Notes: generated by a model not told the origin, from the sequence alone. A stretch of DNA of 64,000 bases from Streptomyces aureus (GCF_000725495.1 NZ_JNZD01000006.1:288511-352510), one strand, 5' to 3'. Counted from the stretch's first letter, positions 15,335 through 24,553 are shown. Numbers and translations: made by a program.

Positions 15335-16270
15335 TCAGCGCGGGATCACCCAGTCCGGCGTCCAGGTCCCGGCCGCGTCGTGACCCGCCGTCGTGGCGGC
15401 GAGATGGGTGCGGAGCGTGGCCAGCGCCGGGTGGGGATTGTCGCGGTGCCACAGCAGCGAGTGCGGGTAGACAGGGGTCGGGTCGACGACCGGGATCAGG
15501 CGCAGACCGTGCCCGGCCGGCCAGACGAGCCGCGTCTGCTCGCCCATGAACGTGGCGAGCGCCGGGGTGTCGGCGACCGTGTCGAGCAGCGCGTCGGAAC
15601 CGAAGTTCGGTCCGGTCGCCTCGATGGTGAGCCCGAACTCGGCGACCAGGTCGTCGTAATAGGCGGCCCACTCGGTCCCGGGGACGATTCCCGGCATCCA
15701 GATCCGGTGGCCGACGAGCTCGACGACCGTCACAGACTTCGACCCCGCCAGCGCGTGCGCGGGGCCGGTCAGCAGCTGGAGCGGCTCGTCCAGCACCCGT
15801 ACGGAGGCGATGTCCTCGGGCAGCGGCCGGTCCGGCACGGCGACGGCCCGGAAGGACGCGTCGATCGCGCCGGACCGGATGGCGGAGACGGCCGTCTCGA
15901 TGTCGAACAGCATCACCACGTCGAGGTCGACCTCGGGATACGTCCGGTGGAAGCCGCGCATCAGGCCCGAGGCCGCGCCGCGCGAGGCGATGATGTCGAC
16001 GCGCAGCGGACGGCGTCCGGTGCGCACGGAGGCGACCGCGCGTTCGGACACGCGCAGCAGCTCGCGGGCGTGGGGCAGGAACGCCTGGCCGTCGATGGTG
16101 AGTTCGGCACCACGCGGTGTACGGGTGAACAGCCGCACGCCGAGGGTGCGTTCCAGCGCGGCGACGCGTTTGGAGACGGCCTGCTGGGTGACCGCGAGTT
16201 CCGCGGCGGCCTCCTGGAACTGCCCCGCGTCGGCGACGGCGACGAAGGTCCGGACGGTGTCGAGGTCCAC
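15335..16270 (-). CDS. LysR-family transcriptional regulator
   Basis: 311 residues. N-terminal winged helix DLDTVRTFVAVADAGQFQEAAAELAVTQQAVSKRVAALE is followed by the two-lobed inducer-binding domain (from about residue 90). GTG start at 16270. It is divergent from the MFS transporter gene at 16403, with a perfect palindrome at 16286-16304 immediately upstream. It most likely controls its own expression and that of the transporter in response to an exported compound. Confidence 0.92.
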   Translation of the reverse strand: MDLDTVRTFVAVADAGQFQEAAAELAVTQQAVSKRVAALERTLGVRLFTRTPRGAELTIDGQAFLPHARELLRVSERAVASVRTGRRPLRVDIIASRGAASGLMRGFHRTYPEVDLDVVMLFDIETAVSAIRSGAIDASFRAVAVPDRPLPEDIASVRVLDEPLQLLTGPAHALAGSKSVTVVELVGHRIWMPGIVPGTEWAAYYDDLVAEFGLTIEATGPNFGSDALLDTVADTPALATFMGEQTRLVWPAGHGLRLIPVVDPTPVYPHSLLWHRDNPHPALATLRTHLAATTAGHDAAGTWTPDWVIPR

Positions 16271-16285
16271 ACCGCCACCCTAGTC

Positions 16286-16304
16286 CCACAACCGATGGTT
16301 GTGG
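16286..16304. promoter_or_regulatory. LysR-type operator between regulator and MFS gene
   Basis: CCACAACC and GGTTGTGG are exact reverse complements separated by GAT. The site begins 16 bp upstream of the LysR start codon. A further GGTTGT half-site lies near 16318-16323. It contains no strict T-N11-A at its ends, but its position and symmetry fit autorepression by the adjacent LysR. Confidence 0.7.
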
Positions 16305-16402
16305 CGAGCGTGCCGCCGGTTGTTTGATCCCTGGTGGCGGTGCTCGCTTTGATGTCCACCGGAACGGATCGGTTGTACGGACGAGGGGCCAGGGGGTCGG
16401 GC

Positions 16403-17653
16403 ATGCGGAGCGGGCACCGGCTGGGGCGGCCGTTCGGGTGGCTCTGGGGAGCCTACGGAACCAGTGCCCTCGGCACCTGGCTCGCCTTCGGCTCGTTCGA
16501 GCTGATCGCCATCCGTGTCCTGAACGCCGGGCCGGCCGAGGTCGCCGCGCTCGCCTCGGTGGGGGCCGCCGTGGGCGCCGCCGTGGCGGTGCCGCTGGGT
16601 CCCTGGGTGGAGTTCCGCCGCAAACGGCCGGTGCTGATCGCGATGGACCTGGTGCGGTTCGCGGCGCTCCTGACGATCCCCGCCGCGTTCGCCCTCGGAG
16701 CACTCACCTTCCTCCAGCTGCTGCTCGTCTCGGTCGTCGTCGCGGCGGCCGACATCACGTTCCGCGCCGCCTCCGGCGCGTACCTCAAGACCCTGGTCGC
16801 GGCCGAGGACCTGCTCGTCGCGGGCGCCCGGTTCGAGTCGACCGCCTGGACGACCACGATCATCGGACCCCCGCTGGGCGGCGCGGCCGTCGGACTCCTC
16901 GGTCCGGTGACGACCGTGGTGGCCAACGGGATCAGCTATCTGCTCTCCGCCCTGGGCATCCGGGCGACCGGCGGCCACGAGCCGCCGCCCGCACCCCGGA
17001 AGGCCACGCGCATGCGGGCCACGGACCTGCTCGACGGCTGGCGGTACATCCTCGCCGACCGGACCCTGCGCCCCCTGTTCTTCAACACGGCCCTCTTCAA
17101 CGGCCTGGTCATGGCCGCCCAGCCGCTGCTGGCCGTCCTGATGCTCGGCCCGCTCGGGTTCACGCCGTGGCAGTACGGCCTCGCCTTCGCCGCGCCCTCG
17201 ATCGGCGGTCTGCTGGGGTCGAGGCTGGCCCGGCCGCTGGTCACCCGGTTCGGGCAGCACCGGGTCCTGGTGGCGTCCGGGGCGCTGCGCGCGATCTGGC
17301 CCCTCGGCCTGGCCCTCGTGGGACCGGGTGCCGGCGGACTAGCACTGGTGATGGGCGTCGAGCTCGGGCTCATCTTCTGCTGCGGGGTCTTCAACCCCGT
17401 CTCCTCCACCTGCCGGCTCGAACGCACCGCGAACGACCGGGTCGCCCGCACCCTCACCGCCTGGTCGGTGACGACCAAGGCCTCGACCGCGCTGCTGACC
17501 GCGCTCTGGGGCGTCCTGGGCGCCCTGATCGGCCCGCGCACGGCCATCGCCCTGGCCGGTGTCCTGCTGCTCGCGACCCCGCTGCTCCTCCCCCGCCGCG
17601 CCACGGCGCCGATCGCCGCCGAGGCGGAGGCGACGGCACCGGGACGCGGCTGA
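16403..17653 (+). CDS. MFS transporter
   Basis: 416-residue membrane protein with about 12 hydrophobic helices, the MFS drug-efflux pattern of the MFS_3/enterobactin exporter-like group. The cytoplasmic loop after helix 2 (EFRRKRPVLIAMDLVRF) is the equivalent of motif A; a second loop at about 195-220 is basic. ATG 16403 has AGGGGG 6 nt upstream; an earlier ATG at 16352 would add 17 residues. The substrate is unknown; the divergent LysR suggests inducible export. Confidence 0.87.
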   Translation: MRSGHRLGRPFGWLWGAYGTSALGTWLAFGSFELIAIRVLNAGPAEVAALASVGAAVGAAVAVPLGPWVEFRRKRPVLIAMDLVRFAALLTIPAAFALGALTFLQLLLVSVVVAAADITFRAASGAYLKTLVAAEDLLVAGARFESTAWTTTIIGPPLGGAAVGLLGPVTTVVANGISYLLSALGIRATGGHEPPPAPRKATRMRATDLLDGWRYILADRTLRPLFFNTALFNGLVMAAQPLLAVLMLGPLGFTPWQYGLAFAAPSIGGLLGSRLARPLVTRFGQHRVLVASGALRAIWPLGLALVGPGAGGLALVMGVELGLIFCCGVFNPVSSTCRLERTANDRVARTLTAWSVTTKASTALLTALWGVLGALIGPRTAIALAGVLLLATPLLLPRRATAPIAAEAEATAPGRG

Positions 17654-17681
17654 GGGGGCGCGCGGCAGGGCTCGGGTGCCG

Positions 17682-19130
17682 CTATCGCAAGGGGCACGAG
17701 GTGAGCAGCGCCGTGGCGTCCGCGTCCTTGGGGCGGAGCACGGTGTGGCCGGCGGGAGGGCGTCCTTCGCCGGAAAGCCAGCGCTCCAGGGCGGTGAAGG
17801 CCGCGTGGTGGCAGGGGGTCATCGGACGGAGCCGGCCCGGGAACGCGTCGACGAGGGAGTCGGTGTGGGTCCCGTCCTCGATGCGGTAGTACCGCAGTAG
17901 CGGCCCCCGTCCGGCCTCGCGCACCATCCGGGCGTAGACGTCCCCGTCGCGGCTGATCGGAAGCAGCACGTCGAGCGTGCCCTGGAGGGTGACGAGCGGT
18001 TTGCCGATGCGCCCGGTCAGCGCGATGCGGTCGACGGCTCGGTGCACGGCGCGGGGGCGCGTTCCGTAGTCGTAGTCGGTGTCGCAGCCGGGGGTGCCGG
18101 AGGCGCAGAACGGCGTTCCGGCCTCGGTCGCCCCGTCGTATCCGGGGTCCAGTTCCTCGCGGTAGATGCGCTGGGTCAGGTCCCAGTAGGTCGCGTAGTG
18201 GTACGGCCACAGGAACTCCGACCCGGCCGGATAGCCGGCCGCGTACATCGCCTCCCGGGCCTCCCCGGCGCCGGGTCCGCCCGCCGCGTGGACCGGATAG
18301 GCGCGCAGTGCGGCCGGCAGGAACGCCAATAGATTGGGGCCATCGGAGCTCCAGAGCGTGCCCTCCCAGTCGACGCCTCCGTCGTAGAGCTCGGGGTGGT
18401 TCTCCAGCTGCCAGCGGACCAGGTAGCCGCCGTTGGAGATGCCGGTGGCGATGGTGCGGGCGGGCGAGCGGCCGTAGCGCTCCTCGACGACCGTGCGGGC
18501 GGCCCGGGTGAGCTGGGTGAGCCGGGTGTTCCACTCGGCGATGCCGTCGCCGGGGCGGCGGCCGTCCCGGTAGAAGGCGAGGCCGGTGTTGCCCTTGTCG
18601 GTGGCGGCGTAGGCGTAGCCCCGTGCGAGCACCCAGTCGGAGATCGCGCGGTCGTTGGCGTACTGCTCACGGTTGCCCGGTGTTCCGGCGACGACGAGTC
18701 CGCCGTTCCAGTGGTCGGGCAGCCGAATCACGAACTGCGCGTCGTGGTTCCACCCGTGGTCGGTGTTGGTGGTGGAGGTGTCGGGGAAGTAGCCGTCGAT
18801 CTGGGTGCCGGGCACTCCGCTGGGTGTCGGGAGGTCCTTGGGGGTCAGGCCCGCGTAGTCGGCGGGGTCGGTGTGGCCGGAAGCGACGGTCCCGGCGGTG
18901 GTCAACTCGTCGAGACAGGCGGCCTGTTGGTAGGCGGCACCGGGGACTCGCGGCGGATCGTCCGGCGAGCAGACCCCGGTGCGCGGGACGTGGCCGCCGA
19001 CGGCGGGTGACGGCGCGGCGGCGGCGAGGACGCCGGAACCGGTGGTCGCGAGCAGGAGCGCGCAGAGCCCGGCACGCCATCGGGGCCGCCGTCGGCCGGG
19101 TGGGGTGACGTCCGTGCTGGAGAGGAGCAT
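17682..19130 (-). CDS. Secreted alpha/beta hydrolase, tannase or hydroxybutyrate-oligomer hydrolase-like
   Basis: 482 residues. A Sec-type signal peptide (RRRPRW, hydrophobic GLCALLLATTGSGVLAAAA, cleavage near AAPSPA) indicates export. The catalytic domain has a nucleophile elbow GISNGG near residue 223, with likely Asp in TLDVLLP and His in EDGTHTDS. Several Cys residues (CSPDD, AACLD, FCASGTPGCD, TPCHH, TSCP) could form disulfides. The general plan and DKGNTGLAFYRDGRR segment resemble tannase/feruloyl esterase and 3-hydroxybutyrate oligomer hydrolase relatives. An extracellular esterase is supported; the substrate is not. Convergent with the MFS gene, 28 bp apart. Confidence 0.78.
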   Translation of the reverse strand: MLLSSTDVTPPGRRRPRWRAGLCALLLATTGSGVLAAAAPSPAVGGHVPRTGVCSPDDPPRVPGAAYQQAACLDELTTAGTVASGHTDPADYAGLTPKDLPTPSGVPGTQIDGYFPDTSTTNTDHGWNHDAQFVIRLPDHWNGGLVVAGTPGNREQYANDRAISDWVLARGYAYAATDKGNTGLAFYRDGRRPGDGIAEWNTRLTQLTRAARTVVEERYGRSPARTIATGISNGGYLVRWQLENHPELYDGGVDWEGTLWSSDGPNLLAFLPAALRAYPVHAAGGPGAGEAREAMYAAGYPAGSEFLWPYHYATYWDLTQRIYREELDPGYDGATEAGTPFCASGTPGCDTDYDYGTRPRAVHRAVDRIALTGRIGKPLVTLQGTLDVLLPISRDGDVYARMVREAGRGPLLRYYRIEDGTHTDSLVDAFPGRLRPMTPCHHAAFTALERWLSGEGRPPAGHTVLRPKDADATALLTSCPLR

Positions 19131-19351
19131 CCGGGACCTCGAATCCGCAGGGGGAGGGAGTGGACGCGCCGGACGCTAGTGAAACGGATTCCGTGGGGAC
19201 ATGTGCCGGGTCGCCATGATGACGGGGGCGGGAGCGGGGTCGGCGACCATGGCGGCCGATCTCCGCTTGTGCGAGCCGGAGTTGAGACCCTGACGGGAAC
19301 GACTGCGGTCGGCGGGGGTGCGGTGGGGCGACTCCGTGCGGGGAGACCCGC

Positions 19352-19885
19352 TCAGGGGCGGGGCGCCAGCACCTCCAGGGCGCCTGTCTCGGTGTCGTAG
19401 CTGCGCAGGGTGGTGAGCGTGACCGTCAGCGGCGGCGTCGGCAGCAACTCGGGGATCCGCCGGTCGGCGAAGGCGCCGGACCGCCGGGAACGGCCGAGCG
19501 TGACGTGAGGGCTCCAGCGCGCGGGGTCGTGGAGGGGGTTGAGCGTCTCGGGCGGGCTGTCGGAGGCCACCGCGTCCCAGGCCCGGCCGTGCAAGTCGGC
19601 CAGCGCGGAGTCGAGTTCGAGTCCCCAGGCCAGGACCGAGGTCGGCCGCTCGAACCGGACCACGCCGGAGATCCGCACCGGCAGCGGCAGCGCGGCGGCC
19701 ACGTCGGCGAGTTCCCAGCGGATCGGGGCGGTCAGCTCGGGACAGGAAGCCAGGGTGACGTGCGGGCTGTTGGTCGGTGAGCGGAGCCGCGCCTGACTGG
19801 GCAGTCCCGCCTCCACGAGCCGTCGCCACGCCTCCCGGACCGCGAGGTCCGCCGCCTCGTCCAACAGGACCTCGACCGTACGCAC
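19352..19885 (-). CDS. 2H phosphoesterase (2'-5' RNA ligase family)
   Basis: 177 residues. Two HxT motifs (PHVTLAS and PHVTLGR), one per half, define the 2H phosphoesterase fold, which cleaves cyclic phosphate or 2'-5' phosphodiester bonds in RNA or nucleotides. GTG 19885 begins exactly at the first strand (VRTVEVLLDE); the open frame extends 23 residues further as basic low-complexity sequence. It stands alone. Family proteins include ThpR-like enzymes, but the natural substrate here is unknown. Confidence 0.83.
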   Translation of the reverse strand: MRTVEVLLDEAADLAVREAWRRLVEAGLPSQARLRSPTNSPHVTLASCPELTAPIRWELADVAAALPLPVRISGVVRFERPTSVLAWGLELDSALADLHGRAWDAVASDSPPETLNPLHDPARWSPHVTLGRSRRSGAFADRRIPELLPTPPLTVTLTTLRSYDTETGALEVLAPRP

Positions 19886-20052
19886 CGGGGCAGCATACCT
19901 ACGCCGGCCTGCGGTTTCCGCGGTGCGCGGCCGGGTGCGCCGGACCGGGAGCACGGCAGCGGGCCGCGCGGCGGAGGTCCGCCCGAGGGGTGCAGGGTCC
20001 CGCCGTCAGGAAGCAGCCGGGCCGCACCGCCCTTGCCGCCGAGCCGAGCCCG

Positions 20053-20175
20053 GCACGGCTTTCGCACGGCCCTGGCACTGCTTTCGTACGGCCCTGGCAC
20101 GGACTTCGTACGGCCCTGACACGGCCTGCGTACGGCCCTGACGCGGCGTTCGTACGGGCCCTGGCGCGGCCCTCC
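20053..20175. repeat. 22-bp degenerate tandem repeat, about 5.5 copies
   Basis: Units start near 20053, 20075, 20097, 20119 and 20141, of the form GCACGG-xx-TTCGTACGGCCCTG; one unit has an extra base. The array lies in the 550-bp gap 19886-20435, where I see no gene. A short palindrome ATGCC-GTT-GGCAT follows at 20223-20235. Confidence 0.85.
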
Positions 20176-20435
20176 GTCTCGGGGGAGGACGGAGGGCCGC
20201 TCCTCCACCATGCACGCGGGCCATGCCGTTGGCATAGGTGGCTGCCCGGACAATTCGGCGCGGAAGTAAGTCAGCACCCCCTCGGGAGGACGCCCTACTC
20301 AGGACCGACGACCACGTCACCGATCTTGGCCTGAAACCGGACCAGCCGATCCCCCGCGAACCCGACCGTCGCGACGAAGGGCAGGCTCTTGTCGCAGCCT
20401 GCCAACTCCCCTCCGCAACACCGGAATCGAGCCCA

Positions 20436-21086
20436 TCAGCCCTGTCGGCGCTGATCCGACGCCGCCCACAGGTCCGGGCAGAGCACCGCGACGACGCGTT
20501 CGAAGCGGGCCGCCATCTCGTCGGCCGTCTGCTCGGGGTGGTGTCGCCACCAGGACACCGCGGCGCTCACCGTCCCGTACCAGAGGTGGGTGACGAGGTC
20601 GGCGTCGAGCGGTTCGACCTCCGGGGAGGCGTGCAGGAACTCGGCGACGCCCACCGCTCCCAGCCGGTTGAGCTCCCTGCGGTACGCCGTCGCCGCGTCG
20701 TGCAGCGGCCCGTCCGGCGGAAGCGTCGCGTCGTAGACGAGTTCCCAGTCGTGCAGGCGGGACGCGAGCGCACGAAAGACGGCCTCCAGCGTGCGTACGG
20801 CCCGCGAGAGGTCGGAGGGTCCCTGCTGGGCGGACGCGACGGCCTCGACGAGGCGGGTCCCGGCCTCGTCGAGACAGGTCAGATAGAGGCTGTCCTTGGA
20901 CCCGAAGTACTCGTAGATCATGGGTTTGGTGATGCCGGCCAGTGCCGCCACCCGCGCGGTCGAACCGCCCGCGTAGCCCTTGACCCCGAACTCCTCGGCG
21001 GCCGCCTCCAGGATCAGCCGCTCCCGGTCCTTGCGGGGCATTCCCTTCGTGCCCACGCCCTGTGTCGTCCTCGGCTGCTTGCTCAT
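20436..21086 (-). CDS. TetR-family transcriptional regulator
   Basis: 216 residues. The helix-turn-helix STARVAALAGITKPMIYEYFGSKDSLYLTCL occupies about 42-72, preceded by a basic tail. The C-terminal helical domain contains WELVYDATLPPDGPLHDAATAYRREL. It is divergent from the FAD-dependent oxidase at 21157, and ACCGCTCGGT lies between them, so it is likely the repressor of that gene. RBS and ATG at 21086. Confidence 0.9.
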   Translation of the reverse strand: MSKQPRTTQGVGTKGMPRKDRERLILEAAAEEFGVKGYAGGSTARVAALAGITKPMIYEYFGSKDSLYLTCLDEAGTRLVEAVASAQQGPSDLSRAVRTLEAVFRALASRLHDWELVYDATLPPDGPLHDAATAYRRELNRLGAVGVAEFLHASPEVEPLDADLVTHLWYGTVSAAVSWWRHHPEQTADEMAARFERVVAVLCPDLWAASDQRRQG

Positions 21087-21108
21087 GTCCCCACCCTATG
21101 CCAAAGTG

Positions 21109-21118
21109 ACCGCTCGGT
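21109..21118. promoter_or_regulatory. Candidate TetR operator
   Basis: ACCG-CT-CGGT is a perfect palindrome extended imperfectly to TGACCGCTCGGTAA. It lies 22 bp upstream of the TetR start and about 39 bp upstream of the oxidase start, where it could control both. Confidence 0.6.
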
Positions 21119-21156
21119 AAGTTACCCGACGTTCAGTTCAAGGAGCTGGGGGCACG

Positions 21157-22764
21157 ATGAGCGGCAGGACGCGTTCGTGGTGGGGCTGGGGAAACATCGA
21201 GGACGCCGTGACCGGCGCGGAGCGGGCGGAACTCACCCGCCGCACCGCCGCGTTGCTCCCGGACGCGGATCTGACCGTGCACGAGGCACCGCCGATCGAG
21301 TCGTTCGACGTGGCCCCGAGCCGGGTCACCGCCCCGCCCGCGCTGGCCCGGCTGGCGTCGTACGACACCCGCGACCGGCTGGCGCACAGCCATGGCCAGG
21401 CCTTCCGGGACGTCGTCCGCGCGCTGCTCGGGCAGCTCCCCCATGTGCCCGACCTCGTCGTGCGCCCCACGTCGGAGGCCGAGGTGGTACAGGTCCTGGA
21501 GTGGTGCGACGGCGCCGGCATCGCGGTCGTCCCGTTCGGTGGCGGCACTTCCGTGGTGGGAGGCGTCGAAGCGCGTACGGGCGCGGACTACGCCGGAGTG
21601 GTCAGCCTGAATCTCGGCCGCCTGGACCGGGTCCTGGAGGTCGACGGCACCAGCCGGGCCGCCCTCGTCCAGGCCGGCGTCCTCGGCCCCCGCCTGGAGG
21701 AGCAGCTCAGGCCCCACGGGTACACGCTCCGGTTCTTCCCCCAGTCCTTCGAGTTCTCCTCGCTCGGCGGCTGGCTGGCGACCCGGGCCGGCGGCCACTT
21801 CGCGACCCGCCTCACCCACATCGACGACCTCACCGAGTCGCTGCGGGTGGTCACGCCCGCCGGTGTCGTCGAGAGCCGCCGTCTGCCCGGTTCGGGCGCC
21901 GGCCCCTCCCCCGACCGGATGTTCCTCGGTTCCGAGGGAGCACTCGGGGTCATCACCCAGGCCTGGGTCCGCCTCCAGGACCGTCCGCGCTGGCGCTCGG
22001 GAGCGTCCGTCGCCTTCGAGGACTACGAGGCGGGGGTCCGGGCCGTACGGGCCCTGGCGCAGTCCGGGCTCGATCCCGCCAACTGCCGGCTCCTGGACCC
22101 GACGGAGGCGTTCATCAACGCTGGCAGCCCGACCGCGGTGCTGGTGCTCGGCTTCGAGTCCGCCGACCACCCCGTCACCGCCTCCCTGGACCGCGCCCTG
22201 GAACTGTGCCGCGACCACGGCGGCACCCTGCCCGAGCCGCCGCGCCACACCGACTCCGCGGAGGCGGCCGCGCGGACCTCGGCCGCCGACACCTGGCGCT
22301 CCTCCTTCCTGCGGATGCCCTACCAGCGGGACGCCCTCGCGGCCCAGGCCATGATCGTGGAGACGTTCGAGACAGCCTGCACCTGGGACCGGTTCGCGGC
22401 CCTCCGGGCGGCCGTCGACACCGCGGCCCGGGACGCCCTGCGCCAGGTCGGCGCCACGGGGGTCGTGACCTGCCGGTTCACCCATGTCTATCCCGACGGT
22501 CCCGCCCCGTACTTCGGGATCTACGCGGCGGGCACATGGGGCAGGACCGTCGAGCAGTGGGACGAGATCAAGCGGGCGGTCTCCGAGGCGCTGATCACGC
22601 ACGGCGCCACCATCACCCACCATCACGCGGTGGGCCGGGACCACCGGCCGTGGTACGACCGGCAGCGCCCGGACCTCTTCGCCGCCGCGCTGCGGGCGGG
22701 CAAGGCCGTGCTGGACCCGTCCGGGATCCTGAACCCCGGAGCCGTGATCGACCCCCTGCGCTGA
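21157..22764 (+). CDS. FAD-binding oxidase, alkyldihydroxyacetonephosphate synthase-like
   Basis: 535 residues of the VAO/PCMH flavoprotein fold. It starts with the group's SWWGWG segment; the FAD-binding domain (about 110-280) contains VRPTSEAEVVQVL, PFGGGTSVVGG and GSEGALGVIT. The C-terminal cap ends with a His-rich ITHHHAVGRDH motif that matches the active-site histidines of alkyl-DHAP synthase, and ILNPGAVIDPL as in lactate/glycolate-type oxidases. True ether-lipid synthesis in Streptomyces is doubtful, so a related oxidase of unknown substrate is possible. AAGGAG lies 11 nt upstream. Divergent TetR at 20436-21086 is the likely regulator. Confidence 0.88.
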   Translation: MSGRTRSWWGWGNIEDAVTGAERAELTRRTAALLPDADLTVHEAPPIESFDVAPSRVTAPPALARLASYDTRDRLAHSHGQAFRDVVRALLGQLPHVPDLVVRPTSEAEVVQVLEWCDGAGIAVVPFGGGTSVVGGVEARTGADYAGVVSLNLGRLDRVLEVDGTSRAALVQAGVLGPRLEEQLRPHGYTLRFFPQSFEFSSLGGWLATRAGGHFATRLTHIDDLTESLRVVTPAGVVESRRLPGSGAGPSPDRMFLGSEGALGVITQAWVRLQDRPRWRSGASVAFEDYEAGVRAVRALAQSGLDPANCRLLDPTEAFINAGSPTAVLVLGFESADHPVTASLDRALELCRDHGGTLPEPPRHTDSAEAAARTSAADTWRSSFLRMPYQRDALAAQAMIVETFETACTWDRFAALRAAVDTAARDALRQVGATGVVTCRFTHVYPDGPAPYFGIYAAGTWGRTVEQWDEIKRAVSEALITHGATITHHHAVGRDHRPWYDRQRPDLFAAALRAGKAVLDPSGILNPGAVIDPLR

Positions 22765-22818
22765 CGCCACTCCTCGTGCCACGGCCCACCGGCATCACGC
22801 ACGGCGCCCACGGCGGCC

Positions 22819-23673
22819 TCAGATGTCGGACGGCGCCTCGGTGAACCGGTTCAGGCCCAGCACGGCGAGCAGACCCAGCTTCTCGTGGCCGTCGGTGCGC
22901 GGCGGGGCCGTGAGGACGAGGAGGGTCTGGGACTGGTCCTCGGTGAAGAGCGCCTGGCAGTCCAGCTCGATCGGACCCAGTTCGGGATGCAGGAGGGTCT
23001 TGTGGTCCTCGAAGCGCTGCGCGACCTCGTGCCGGTCCCACAATTCGGCGAACTCCACGCTCGTCCTCTGGAGGGTCCGTACGAGTGTCCCGGCACGCGA
23101 CCCCGGTCCGCGCAGCCCGTGGGCCGCCCGCAGATTGGCGACCTGCGCGCGGCTCTGCCGTTCGTGATCGTCCTCGGGGTAGATGGTCCGCTCCGACGGA
23201 TCCGTGAACCAGCGGTAGATCGCGCTGCGGGAGAGCCCCGTGTGCCGTGAGGCGTCACCGAACAGGGCGACGGCCATCCGGTTCTGCACCAGCGTCTCGT
23301 TGAGGTCGGTCAGGATCATCGCGGGCGTGTCGTCGAGGTGGTCAAGCACGCGCAGCAGTGCCGGGGCGACATGCGTGGGGGCGGACAGCCTGGCCGGCGC
23401 GTTGCGTCCGGCGACCCGGTACAGATAGGCGCGCTCGTCGTCGGTCAGCCGCAGGGCGCGGGCGAGCGAGGCCAGCATCTGATCACTGGGCTGCGGGCCA
23501 CGGCGCTGTTCCAGCCGGGTGTAGTAGTCGGTCGACATCACCGCGAGGGAGGCCACCTCCTCACGCCTCAGGCCCGGGGCCCGTCGTCGTGCGCCCGGAG
23601 GAAGGGCGACGTCCTCCGGGCGCAGCGCCTCACGGTGACGGCGAAGGAATTCGGCCAGTGCTGCTCGGTCCAT
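22819..23673 (-). CDS. XRE-family regulator with MmyB-like ligand-binding domain
   Basis: 284 residues. N-terminal XRE helix-turn-helix (LRREEVASLAVMSTDYYTRLEQRRGPQPS, about 33-62), then the MmyB-type PAS-like domain (PAMILTDLNETLVQNRMAVALFGD, WFTDPSERTIYPEDDH, FAELWDRHEVAQR). In relatives this domain binds hydrophobic ligands such as fatty acids. It is divergent from the SDR gene at 23774, a pairing very common in Streptomyces, and probably represses it via the palindrome at 23709-23723. Confidence 0.93.
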   Translation of the reverse strand: MDRAALAEFLRRHREALRPEDVALPPGARRRAPGLRREEVASLAVMSTDYYTRLEQRRGPQPSDQMLASLARALRLTDDERAYLYRVAGRNAPARLSAPTHVAPALLRVLDHLDDTPAMILTDLNETLVQNRMAVALFGDASRHTGLSRSAIYRWFTDPSERTIYPEDDHERQSRAQVANLRAAHGLRGPGSRAGTLVRTLQRTSVEFAELWDRHEVAQRFEDHKTLLHPELGPIELDCQALFTEDQSQTLLVLTAPPRTDGHEKLGLLAVLGLNRFTEAPSDI

Positions 23674-23708
23674 GGAGCCATTGTCGTCCGCTGCCCGAGG
23701 ACGAACCA

Positions 23709-23723
23709 GGGATCGCCGATCCC
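23709..23723. promoter_or_regulatory. Candidate operator between XRE regulator and SDR
   Basis: GGGATC-GCC-GATCCC, a perfect 6-3-6 inverted repeat midway in the 100-bp divergent region. Confidence 0.6.
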
Positions 23724-23773
23724 CCGATAAACGGTCTCTGCACCCGCGGCGACGAAGCGGTCAGGATCGGAGC

Positions 23774-24538
23774 ATGAACATCTCCGGAAACACCGTCTTC
23801 ATCCCCGGGGCCACCAGCGGTATCGGCCTCGCCCTGGCCCTCGCGCTGAAGGCGAGGGGCAACACCGTCATCGTCGGCGGCAGGCGCACCGACGTGCTGG
23901 AACGGATCGCGGCCGAGCACCCCGGCATCGACACCGTACGTATCGACACCGCGGACGCGGACAGCATCACCGCCGCCGCACGGCAGGTGCTGACCGCCCA
24001 TCCCGACCTCGACGTCCTGGTGACCATGGCCGGAATCATGCAGGCCGAGGACTGGCGCAAGCCCGAGTCGTTCCTCGCCGGCGCCGAGTCGATCGTGACG
24101 ACGAACGTGCTCGGTCCGATCCGGCTCATCGGCGCGTTCGTCGAACACCTCCAGACCCGACCGTCCGCCACGATCATGACCGTGTCCTCGGGCCTGGCGT
24201 TCACCCCGCTGCGGATCACGCCGACCTACAACGCGTCGAAGGCAGCGATCCACATGCTCAGCGAGTCCGTCCGGCTGCAGCTCTCCAGCACCTCCGTGAG
24301 CGTCGTGGAGCTCGTACCGCCGGCAGTGCGCACGGAGCTGATGCCCGGTCACGAGGAGAACGAACACGCCATGCCGCTCGACGAGTTCATCGCCGAGGTC
24401 ATGGACCTGATCGAATCGCAGCCCGACGCCAAGGAGATCCAGGTCGAGCGGGTGAAGTTCCTGCGCTACGGGGAGGCACGCGGCGACTACGACCAGGTCG
24501 TCGAGACCCTCAACGCGCCGCAGCCGGTGCATCCGTGA
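23774..24538 (+). CDS. Short-chain dehydrogenase/reductase, DltE-like
   Basis: 254 residues, classical SDR: cofactor loop PGATSGIGLALA (11-22), GGRR after strand 2 (NADPH), VTMAGIM, catalytic Ser in TVSSG and Tyr/Lys in YNASK (about 156-160). The C-terminal PPAVRTELMPGHEENEHAMPLDEFIAEVMDL pattern is that of DltE/YciK-like oxidoreductases that pair with MmyB-type regulators. ATG 23774; GGAG is only 3-4 nt away, so initiation may be weak. Substrate unknown. Confidence 0.9.
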   Translation: MNISGNTVFIPGATSGIGLALALALKARGNTVIVGGRRTDVLERIAAEHPGIDTVRIDTADADSITAAARQVLTAHPDLDVLVTMAGIMQAEDWRKPESFLAGAESIVTTNVLGPIRLIGAFVEHLQTRPSATIMTVSSGLAFTPLRITPTYNASKAAIHMLSESVRLQLSSTSVSVVELVPPAVRTELMPGHEENEHAMPLDEFIAEVMDLIESQPDAKEIQVERVKFLRYGEARGDYDQVVETLNAPQPVHP

Positions 24539-24553
24539 GCTCTTGGCTCGGGG

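Noticed and set aside
16334..16403. Earlier starts for the MFS gene (16334, 16352)
   Set aside because: They lie close to the operator and lack ribosome sites, while ATG 16403 has AGGGGG at 6 nt and leaves a normal MFS N-terminus.
20238..22844. An 868-codon + frame spanning the TetR gene and the FAD oxidase
   Set aside because: It runs through two genes with clear motifs in other frames and turns Arg/Gly/Pro-rich, typical of out-of-frame GC-rich DNA.
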